Assembly (NCBI RefSeq): GCF_036417355.1
Contig: NZ_CP143889.1
Location: 1,860,001-1,924,000, forward strand
DNA from: Akkermansia sp. RCC_12PD
GTDB lineage: Bacteria; Verrucomicrobiota; Verrucomicrobiia; Verrucomicrobiales; Akkermansiaceae
Length of the DNA: 64,000 nucleotides
Direction of reading: 5' to 3'
Position numbers and translations under genes: made by a program. Each line of letters begins with the position of its first letter. Position 1 is the stretch's first letter. The notes under the pieces are model-generated. The model did not search any database, had not been told where the DNA came from, and saw nothing but the letters and a program-made list of their open reading frames with translations. Of this stretch, positions 12,957-19,731 are shown piece by piece.

Positions 12957-13589
12957 ATGGAAGAACCTCTTTCCCTGCAAAAATGCGCCGAACGTCTGGA
13001 ACGGCGCGGATTCAGAAGCTTTGTGGTTCCTGGCCTGAAAGAAGCCGCGGACCTGATGCGCGGCCTGGTGCGGGAACTCAGCCCGGCGTCCGCCTCCTAT
13101 GGGGATTCCATGACCTTGAAAGCCACAGGAATTCTTGATGAACTGAATGCCAGCCCGGATATTCAGTTCTACGACGGTTTCGTTCCGGACATGGACCGGG
13201 AGGAAAAATGGGAAATCCGCCGCCGCGGCGTGACGGCGGACCTGTTCCTGACCGGAATCAACGCCGTCAGCATGAAGGGAACCCTGCACTGGGTGGACAT
13301 GGTGGGCAACCGGGTGGCTCCCGTCGCCTTCGGCCCCCGGAACGTCATCCTGCTGGCGGGCGCCAACAAGCTGGTGGCTACGCCGGAAGAGGCGCGCGAA
13401 CGCATCCGCCGCATTGCCCCGCTGAACGCCAGGCGCCATGAGGACTTCAAAACTCCCTGCATGTACACGGGAACCTGTGCGGACTGCAACTCTCCGGACC
13501 GCCTGTGCAACATTCACATGTCCATCGTTAAATGTTTCCCCAAGGGAAGGATTGCCGTCATCCTGATGGAGGAATCCGGGGGGCTTTGA
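12957..13589 (+). CDS. LUD-domain protein (LutC/YkgG-like)
   Basis: A 210-residue single-domain protein resembling the LUD family (DUF162), whose characterised members LutB/LutC take part in lactate oxidation. Supporting features are the N-terminal RLERRGFRSFVVPG, the GDSMTLKATGI segment, and the conserved core RRGVTADLFLTGINAVSMKG followed by GPRNVILLAGANKLV. The C-terminal third carries a Cys cluster (PCMYTGTCADC and RLCNIHMSIVKC) suggestive of metal or Fe-S binding. No lutA or lutB neighbour is present, so lactate metabolism should not be assumed. The U32 gene starts 11 bp downstream and is probably co-transcribed. Confidence 0.75.
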   Translation: MEEPLSLQKCAERLERRGFRSFVVPGLKEAADLMRGLVRELSPASASYGDSMTLKATGILDELNASPDIQFYDGFVPDMDREEKWEIRRRGVTADLFLTGINAVSMKGTLHWVDMVGNRVAPVAFGPRNVILLAGANKLVATPEEARERIRRIAPLNARRHEDFKTPCMYTGTCADCNSPDRLCNIHMSIVKCFPKGRIAVILMEESGGL

Positions 13590-13600
13590 ACCGTTCTGCC

Positions 13601-14884
13601 ATGTCCCCTCAATCCCGGATGGAAATCATGGCTCCGGCGGGTTCGTTCGAATCCCTGGCCGCTGCACTTCAGGGCGGTGCGGACTCCGTGTACTTTGGCG
13701 TAGGAAAGCTGAACATGCGTTCCCGCGCCACGGCAAACTTTGCGGAGGAAGACCTGCCGGAAATCGTGGCCCGCTGCCATGAAGCGGGGGCAAAAGCCTA
13801 CCTGACGCTGAACATCATCGTGTATGATGAGGAACTGGAAGCGGTGCGGAATCTGTGTGCCGCCGCCAAAGCCGCCGGAGTGGACGCCGTCATTGCTTCT
13901 GATCTGGCGGTGATCACCCACGCGCATTCCATCGGGCTGGAGGTGCACATGTCCGTGCAGGCCAACGTCTGCAACATGGCTTCCGTCAGATTTTACGCGC
14001 AGTATGCGGATGTGGTCGTGCTGGCCCGGGAACTGACGCTGGCGCAGATCAGGCGTATCATTGACGGCATCCGGAATGAAGAAATCTGCGGACCTTCCGG
14101 CGATCTTCTCCGGGTGGAAATCTTTGCGCACGGCGCCTTGTGCGTGGCCGTATCCGGCAAATGCCACATGAGCCTGGCGGCTTACAATTCTTCCGCCAAC
14201 CGCGGAGCCTGTTTCCAGAACTGCCGCCGCGCCTACCGCGTGACGGATGAGGAAACGGGCAACGAACTGGTGATTGACAACAAATACGTAATGTCCCCCC
14301 GGGACCTGTGTACTGTCCAGGTTCTGGACCAGATTCTGGATGCCGGTGTCTCCGTCCTGAAGCTGGAAGGCCGGGGGCGTTCTTCCGACTACGTGCGGAC
14401 GGTGACTTCCGTGTACCGGGAAGCGGCCCGCGCGTGCCTGGAGGGAACCTTCTCTCCGGCCAGGGCGGATGCGTGGATGGAGCGGCTGGAGTCCGTCTTC
14501 AACCGGGGATTCTGGAAAGGCGGTTACTATCTGGGTGTAAAATGGGGGGAATGGAGCGGCTCTGCGAACAGCCGCGCCGCCCTGCTGAAAATCCACATTG
14601 CCAAGGTCGGCAACTTCTACCGGAAAAACGGGGTGGCGGAAATCTGCCTGGAGGCGGGTGCGCTCTCTGCGGGCCAGACCATTCTTATTGCCGGCCCCAC
14701 CACGGGAGCCGTCCGCGTGGTGGTAAAGGCCATGCGGAAGGAAACGGAAGAAGGCATGGTCCCCGTGGAATCCGCCGGAAAAGGGGAAACCGTGTACATC
14801 GTGGTCCCCGAACAGGTCCGGCGCCGGGATAAGGTCTATCTGCTCCGCCGCCGGAGGCTGGAAGACGCGTCCGGGAATAATTGA
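13601..14884 (+). CDS. Peptidase U32 family protein
   Basis: A 427-residue U32-family protein. Characterised relatives include RlhA and TrhP (RNA hydroxylation), UbiU/UbiV and some collagenases. It shows the N-terminal signature MEIMAPAGSFESLAAALQGG, the YFGVGKLNMR segment, and the Fe-S-type cysteine pattern HGALCVAVSGKCHMS followed by GACFQNCRR. The frame opens at 13532, overlapping the LUD gene, but the ATG at 13601 (or 13619, directly at MEIMAPAGS) fits family starts better. Shorter than RlhA, so the substrate is left open. Confidence 0.85.
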   Translation: MSPQSRMEIMAPAGSFESLAAALQGGADSVYFGVGKLNMRSRATANFAEEDLPEIVARCHEAGAKAYLTLNIIVYDEELEAVRNLCAAAKAAGVDAVIASDLAVITHAHSIGLEVHMSVQANVCNMASVRFYAQYADVVVLARELTLAQIRRIIDGIRNEEICGPSGDLLRVEIFAHGALCVAVSGKCHMSLAAYNSSANRGACFQNCRRAYRVTDEETGNELVIDNKYVMSPRDLCTVQVLDQILDAGVSVLKLEGRGRSSDYVRTVTSVYREAARACLEGTFSPARADAWMERLESVFNRGFWKGGYYLGVKWGEWSGSANSRAALLKIHIAKVGNFYRKNGVAEICLEAGALSAGQTILIAGPTTGAVRVVVKAMRKETEEGMVPVESAGKGETVYIVVPEQVRRRDKVYLLRRRRLEDASGNN

Positions 14885-14994
14885 CGGATTATGTTGATTC
14901 TCTTTGCCGGTGTCATATATGATTCATCCTGTTTTTTTGTTTTATTTATGAATCATGTTCAAATGGATTCTGTGACGAGGAATTATTATTTTTA

Positions 14995-15783
14995 ATGATA
15001 GATAGTAAAGAATTCCCTTTGCCACATATAATAACCATAGAAAAGCATATTAGGGCAGACGACATACACAGAATTGCGGTGTCCTTCATTAAAATGAAGG
15101 AGGACAAGGCCGAACCCGTACCCGGTTATTTCATCCACAAGGATGCAAATGACGATCCGGTCATGACCGATGAGGTGCTTATCCCCATCAACCACAATAC
15201 CAAGGAACGCAAAGAAAGCTGGAAAGGGTATATCAAGGTAGAGAATCTGGGAAAACATTATTTCCGCATTGACGGAGACGATGAACTGACCCTGAAGATC
15301 CCTCATGCCAAAGTCAATATCATGACCGGAGGCGGCTCCCTCACCCCCGAAAAGGCGAAGGCCATGCTGGAGCGAGGCTTTTATTACTGCGAACTTGGAG
15401 TACACCAACAAGGCCTACAGGCCGTAAGCAAGGTCCTATGAAGGATGCAAAGCCATCATGAGTACGGAAGCAATGCCTCCCGAAGGCAAATACGTGAAGA
15501 ACGATACCACTAAATCCGCCCTTGCCGAAGGGACGCTCCTGAAGCTCATGAAGCTGGGGTTGGGATGCCGTATCGACTGGCCCAAGGAAGCTACAGCGCT
15601 AGTCTGGTGGACGACTGCGTACTTCCAGAGTATCACTTCCTCTTCGATGAAATGGCGAAGGGTGAGACAATGTCAGTAATCTTATTCCTTGCCGGAAAGC
15701 CGGCCATTGCGGAAAATATGATCTTATCTTCCAGCGTAGTGTTGAGGGAGAACGCCGTTCACCGTTGCTCTGCTGACGAATAA
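14995..15783 (+). pseudogene. Decayed gene of unknown function, multiple frameshifts
   Basis: The first part (14995-15441) reads as a plausible protein (HIITIEKHIRADDIHRIAVS). Its sense appears to continue in another frame as NLEYTNKAYRP, then a TAA at 15425, then ARSYEGCKAIMSTEAMPPEG, and later back in the first frame as SLVDDCVLPEYHFLFDEM. At least two frameshifts and one nonsense codon are therefore implied. I do not recognise the family. Local base composition is more AT-rich than in the flanking housekeeping genes, and everything from here to 17.9 kb is decayed. Confidence 0.5.
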
Positions 15784-15990
15784 TTGTTTAGCAAACCATG
15801 CGTAAGTTTTTCGATTTCTCTCGAGCCATATTATGATCTCATCTGGCGACATATTCTTGATTCTTAGGCTCATATCGCTGAAAGTCAAAAATATTGAAGC
15901 TACATTGTCTTAATGAGTATTTTTGAATCTTGACACTAATAATCTTGATGATTGCTCTTGCTCAAGAGTATCCCTTCCAAGCTATAAGAA

Positions 15991-16027
15991 CACTACCTAG
16001 CCATTTGTGGCTAGGCAGTGTCTTTTT
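15991..16027 (+). terminator. Terminator upstream of the toxin-antitoxin locus
   Basis: A 13-position stem with one mismatch (CACTACCTAGCCA with TGGCTAGGCAGTG), loop TTTG, followed by TCTTTTTG. It insulates the downstream operator and antitoxin gene from leftward transcription. Confidence 0.75.
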
Positions 16028-16059
16028 GACGTTCTTATGAGAATTGAAGAAGCCTGTTT

Positions 16060-16080
16060 TTGTACAAAAAACTTGTACAA
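16060..16080. promoter_or_regulatory. Twin TGTACA operator of the yefM-yoeB locus
   Basis: Two copies of the palindrome TTGTACAA, with TGTACA cores at 16061-16066 and 16074-16079 (13 bp centre to centre), lie 22-41 bases before the antitoxin ATG. From established work, E. coli YefM binds paired palindromes with the same TGTACA core, so this is very likely the autoregulatory site of this locus. Confidence 0.7.
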
Positions 16081-16100
16081 CTTTTCGGTACATATAGGTC

Positions 16101-16373
16101 ATGAGTAACGATACAATATCATGTTCTGCCGCTCGACAAAATCTGCCAAAGCTTGTAAAGGGCGTTGTTAACGATTCAACTCCTGTAGTCATTAAAAGCA
16201 GGGTGGGAAACGTTATTCTCCTGTCTTTCGAGGACTATTCCTCCTTGCGTGAAACAGCCGAATTGATGCGATCCCCGGCAAATGTCCGGCGCATCATGGA
16301 GGCTCGCACGGCAGTTGACGAAGGCAAGGCGTTCGAGGTTTCTCAGGAGGAAATAGAGAAATCGTTCCAATGA
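16101..16373 (+). CDS. yefM: YefM/Phd-family antitoxin
   Basis: A 90-residue antitoxin of the Phd/YefM fold. The N-terminal DNA-binding half shows the family pattern SCSAARQNLPKLVKGVVNDS, then TPVVIKSRVGNVILLSFEDY and the helix SLRETAELMRSPANVRRIME. The acidic C-terminal tail (FEVSQEEIEKSF) is the toxin-wrapping part. Intact in length. The twin TGTACA operator just upstream indicates autoregulation. The YoeB-like toxin gene follows after 18 bp, in the usual antitoxin-first order. Confidence 0.88.
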   Translation: MSNDTISCSAARQNLPKLVKGVVNDSTPVVIKSRVGNVILLSFEDYSSLRETAELMRSPANVRRIMEARTAVDEGKAFEVSQEEIEKSFQ

Positions 16374-16391
16374 TTTGTGTAAATAGCGTAT

Positions 16392-16664
16392 ATGAATACG
16401 AATTACGCAATCAAATGGACTCCCCAGGCATGGGAAGATTTCCAGTATTTAGCTAAATACGAAAAACGGTTGGCTAAAAAGGTATTAGCCTTATTGGAAG
16501 AGTTGAAAACAGATCCTTTCAAGGGCAATGGAAAGCTGGAGCCTTTGAAATATGCTCTTTCCGGATGTTGCTCCCGACGTATTGACTGGGCCAATAGATT
16601 AGTATACGAAATCAGAGATACAACAGTCTATATCTTGAGTACATGATATCACTACGACAAATAG
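16392..16664 (+). pseudogene. yoeB: YoeB-type toxin with premature stop before catalytic YHY
   Basis: YoeB is a ribosome-dependent mRNA endonuclease. The 84-codon frame (16392-16646) matches YoeB through KLEPLKYALSG (Glu equivalent to E46) and ANRLVYEI (Arg equivalent to R65) but ends RDTTVYILST at a TGA (16644-16646). In the same frame the next codons read YHYDK then TAG (16662-16664). YoeB ends in CRYHY, where the His and Tyr are catalytic, so TGA replaces the Arg codon, consistent with a CGA to TGA change. The toxin is thus probably inactive unless the stop is read through. The usual FW before SRRI is CC here. Confidence 0.8.
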
Positions 16665-16676
16665 AAGAGTCTCACG

Positions 16677-17330
16677 ATGGAAGATATTAAATTAGAGTTA
16701 TTTACTAAATTTTTCACTCTTGAGAAAGGGGAATCAAATACTCTGGAACTGTTTGATTTTTGTACCCCATTCCTCAACCAGAAAAATGTATATGCACAAC
16801 CATGGCTGCCTATCGCTGAAATGGGATTTTCTCACAGGGACAACAGCTATCTACGGTAAATAACACCCGCGCACATAAAGAAGGGAGAAGAAACTTTTGA
16901 GTATTACCCTTCCAAACGTGAAGAAATAGTAATGTACGCATTACGCTACCTGGCAGCGCAACAACAAATAGAATGCCAAGTAGAGAAGGATGAGGAACTC
17001 GTCACAATCGCCTTCACGCTACATCAACTCAGAAACGAGTTAAAAAGAATAGGGCATGGCTATAATTGGCGTGAAATTTCTGAAGCGATTGAAATCTTAT
17101 CGAAGGCATCTCTTTCCGTCGGCTTTGACGTAGGTAAAAGACAGTTTGAATGGACCGGAACATATCTCTCAAACGTAAGAAGCATGAATAAGGCAGGTGG
17201 AAAAGTAACTGGTGAATCATGCCGGATAGTCACGTTACATCCTATTATCAACAAGGCTATTCTGTCGGCTTCAGTCCGTCTGATTAACTACGAAAGGGAT
17301 ATGAGGTTAAAATTGCCTTTATCCAAATTG
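16677..17330 (+). pseudogene. Plasmid-type replication initiator remnant
   Basis: Two frames (16677-16859 and 16932-17360) lie in the same phase and are separated by one TAA at 16857. Reading across it gives HRDNSYLR-stop-ITPAHIKKGEETFEYYPSKREEIVMYALRYLAAQ with no other stop. The YPSKREEIVxxALRxLA motif, the predicted helices, and TLHPIINKAI followed by YERDMRLKLPLSKLI resemble winged-helix replication initiators of plasmids. The match to that family ends near 17330, where the sequence runs into the hydrolase remnant, so the 3' end is lost. Family assignment is from memory of the motif and is moderate. Confidence 0.45.
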
Positions 17331-17331
17331 A

Positions 17332-17891
17332 TTTATTGCCGTTCCTATCGACTGGTATGAAGTCGCCAATGACAATAATGGGATTCCACCCAAAAGGGAC
17401 TTCGGTACTTCTCAAGCGTAACCGCTGAGGAGTTCAAGCAGATTGCCTGCATCATTTTTGGGGAACAGTCCCAATACAATGAGCAGGAATATCTTGCCAT
17501 TGCCTCCGTATGCCGTAACCGCTGGGGACGGGGACGCCACGGCAGCATTGACAATCGTACGCCTGTCAAGACAGTCGCCGAAAATCTTGTAAAAAAATCG
17601 TGGGACAGTATGGGAGGGCGCCAGTACACCAAGGCTATGGAAGGCACACTGAATGCGGAGGAATGCCCTAATCTGGAAAAAGCCAGGGAAACGCTTGAAA
17701 AGGTACTAGGAATGGTGGAAGCTCCCTATCCTTATGACCGTTCCGTGTCGCGCCCCGGTGACTTGGATCTGAGCAACTATGTCACGATAGGCGAACATGA
17801 CTTCTACAAGAACAAGCAATTTCGCTCCTGTGCGAAGCCCGATGGATGGGATGAGATGCCGATTTATCCGGGGAGTCCCCTCGATAAGTAA
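17332..17891 (+). pseudogene. SleB-like cell-wall hydrolase remnant
   Basis: From 17379 a frame without any ATG, GTG or TTG before the internal ATG at 17610 encodes VTAEEFKQIACIIFGEQSQ, then YLAIASVCRNRWG and a C-terminal GEHDFYKNKQF. The EQ/YLAIASVCRNR arrangement resembles the SleB/CwlJ hydrolase pattern of Glu followed by AVxxVxxNR. A second frame at 17332-17415 (VPIDWYEVANDNNGIPPKRD) reads into it and looks like the N-terminal part shifted by one base near 17410. The gene therefore lacks a start and carries a frameshift, fused at its 5' end to the Rep remnant. Confidence 0.5.
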
Positions 17892-17914
17892 CAAATCATC
17901 TCTGTTTAACCTCA

Positions 17915-17947
17915 ACGGGCCAGATTTGGACAGTCTGGCCCGTTTTT
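17915..17947 (+). terminator. Terminator at the right end of the decayed island
   Basis: A perfect 10-bp stem (ACGGGCCAGA with TCTGGCCCGT) around TTTGGACAG, followed by TTTT. It lies 23 bases after the hydrolase remnant. Confidence 0.8.
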
Positions 17948-17965
17948 ATGGCTGGAACGATTACC

Positions 17966-17993
17966 CCGGAAAAGACCGTCCCTGCGGGGACGG
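17966..17993 (-). terminator. Terminator of the 18.0 kb minus-strand gene
   Basis: Read on the minus strand, CCGTCCC pairs with GGGACGG and is followed by TCTTTTCC, 14 bases after the stop of the gene at 18007. Together with the plus-strand terminator at 17915 it separates convergent units. Confidence 0.6.
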
Positions 17994-18006
17994 AAGAGGA
18001 CAGGGG

Positions 18007-18531
18007 CTATCGTTCCAGGAAACGCTTCCATTCCTTTTCCAGGTTCTCTGGCTCCACGCCGTCCAGGTGCTCCTGCTTCTTTTGCATGAAGGACACTTGA
18101 GCCTGGGGAATAGTAAACGAAAAATGTTGACTGATGGAGGTCTTTCCCGGAAGCCCCCTGGCGCCTTCCAGCATGACGGTGAGGCCCGTTTCATCCAGCA
18201 GAATGCCTTTTTTTAACAGGTCCGTCCATATCGTGTATTTGGCGATGGGAACCATGGTTCCCTGCTCATTTCTTTTCAGGCACCAGAACGTATAACACAT
18301 GCAACTTGCTCCCGTATCCTCCCAGATAACTGCCAGGGAACGGTCGTCGTTCCATATGATGGGGTTGGACGTAACCTGATAAACCCTTCCACTAAAGTTG
18401 ATGTCCGGCAGGAAAGCGTCCCTGGGATCTTTTACAGGCAGGGGCGTGGCGGAGGCATTTTCCGCGCTGTTTCCGTTTATGGGGAACAGCATGGCCGTTC
18501 CCGCAAGCATATATATCAGATTTTTTTTCAT
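18007..18531 (-). CDS. Exported protein of unknown function
   Basis: About 174 residues. The ATG at 18531 (MKKNLIYMLAGTAMLF) gives a normal signal peptide; an in-frame start five codons earlier is less likely. The mature part has no motif I recognise. It contains a Cys-x-Cys (SCMCYTFWCLK) and a segment AKYTIWTDLLKKG. A hairpin terminator follows the stop. It stands alone between the decayed island and a pseudogene. Confidence 0.6.
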   Translation of the reverse strand: MKKNLIYMLAGTAMLFPINGNSAENASATPLPVKDPRDAFLPDINFSGRVYQVTSNPIIWNDDRSLAVIWEDTGASCMCYTFWCLKRNEQGTMVPIAKYTIWTDLLKKGILLDETGLTVMLEGARGLPGKTSISQHFSFTIPQAQVSFMQKKQEHLDGVEPENLEKEWKRFLER

Positions 18532-18588
18532 GGCATCTTGTATCAAGTTCTTATTAAATCGGCTATGCAGGGCAAGCCATTGTCTGCG

Positions 18589-19375
18589 TTAATATGATAA
18601 AATCACCTTAAAAACAAGGTTATTTCCTGTTCCGGAAATACATGGCAGGCCAAATCCTTGCGCATGAATTGCAAGATACTTGCTATAAAAATCCCCCTCT
18701 CTCCGAAACGGAGCAAAGTCTTGTTCTCTAAGCCAAAACGTTATTCCTGCCTGCCATGTACGAGAAAAAATTGCCTTTTGATATTGATTGCGGATAGCGG
18801 TGGCGATTGCCTGTCCGTTCAGGTACCGGGTCAGGGCGGAGATGTCCGCCTGGGTAACGCCGTTATTGGCACCGGCGTCCACGGTGATGATGAAGGTTTG
18901 TTCCAACTCTGAACGACGGTGCCCGGCGTGGAAGTCATTTTACTCAGCGAATAGCCTTCCGGCGCAAATCCCCAGCCGTCGTTGTCGCCTTTAGTGTAGT
19001 TGACTTTCAAATTCCAGTTGCTGGATTCCTCCAGACCGAACAGGACGGACCAGTTGGTAGTGCCTTCCCCGTTCAGACTGGCTTTGACGACAAAGCTGAA
19101 ACTATTGTTCAAGGAAAGGAGGGAGGCATTATCCCTAAAAGTCAGCCGGGAATCGCTGGAATTGTAAATGCCGTCCGTGACGGAACCGCCGCCGAAGGAC
19201 GGTGTGATGCCGGAATAGGAAGCTCCGTTGCAATCCGTTACCGCGATATTGTCCGCGTTCGGTGAGCTGGAAGTCCCGGTAAAGGACATATCCCATATCA
19301 GTGTCGCTGCTGCCTGGACCGCATGCAAGGTGCCAAGCATGGCTGTTCAGGAGAAAAGAAGCAGTGTCTTTTCAT
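18589..19375 (-). pseudogene. LamG-like exported protein gene, several lesions
   Basis: The main frame (19340-18831) encodes a beta-rich secreted domain (ATLIWDMSFTG, NNSFSFVVKASLNGEG, FGLEESSNWNLKV) resembling LamG/concanavalin-like proteins. Three lesions are visible: the signal peptide begins at ATG 19375 but is one base short of frame; in the correct frame KTLLLFS is followed by TGA before TAMLGTLHAVQA; and near 18910 the frame shifts so that the continuation TFIITVDAGANNGVTQADIS lies in another frame ending at 18589. The true product would have been roughly 260 residues. Confidence 0.65.
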
Positions 19376-19430
19376 GAATTTCAAATTGAAAATGTGGTTA
19401 ATATTATTATTTTTATAAGTTGAAATGGTT

Positions 19431-19459
19431 ATTCTGCGGATTAACAATCCGGATGTCAA
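19431..19459 (-). promoter_or_regulatory. Candidate promoter across the left inverted-repeat arm
   Basis: On the minus strand TTGACA (19459-19454) is followed after 17 bases by CAGAAT (19436-19431), a 4 of 6 match to TATAAT. It would drive the LamG-like pseudogene starting at 19375. The -35 box sits at the inner edge of the left inverted-repeat arm. Confidence 0.35.
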
Positions 19460-19611
19460 CGCGTTTTTTAAATATTAGACCGTTAATGACTTATGAAAGG
19501 AGAAACAGGACAGTAATATTTCCTCAGAAAAACAACCTGAGGCAAGGTGTGAATCCAGGAAAATTCAAAGAGAAGATAGGGATATTTCCGTTATCCTGAT
19601 TGTTAATCCGC
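19436..19611. repeat. 176-bp segment bounded by 19-bp inverted repeats
   Basis: The left arm GCGGATTAACAATCCGGAT (19436-19454) matches the reverse complement of the right arm (19593-19611) at 18 of 19 positions, with 138 bp between. The segment fills much of the 356-bp gap between the LamG-like pseudogene and the haem/chorismatase operon. It could be an invertible promoter segment, a small MITE-like element (no clear target-site duplication seen), or a pair of operators. An inner CCTCAG/CTGAGG hairpin lies near 19530. No ORF is credible here. Confidence 0.6.
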
Positions 19612-19731
19612 GGCGCTTGCTTGTTTGCCCTTATGGACCCGGATTAGAGGTAAAACAGCGTCCGGGAGAGAAATATAATTCCAGGTGAAGGAAAAAAGAG
19701 GTGCTGTGCGTAGTATGTAAAACTGTGTGCC

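Noticed and set aside
13640-13665. GTTCGAATCC resembling a tRNA T-loop
   Set aside because: It lies inside the U32 coding sequence and has no matching acceptor or anticodon arms.
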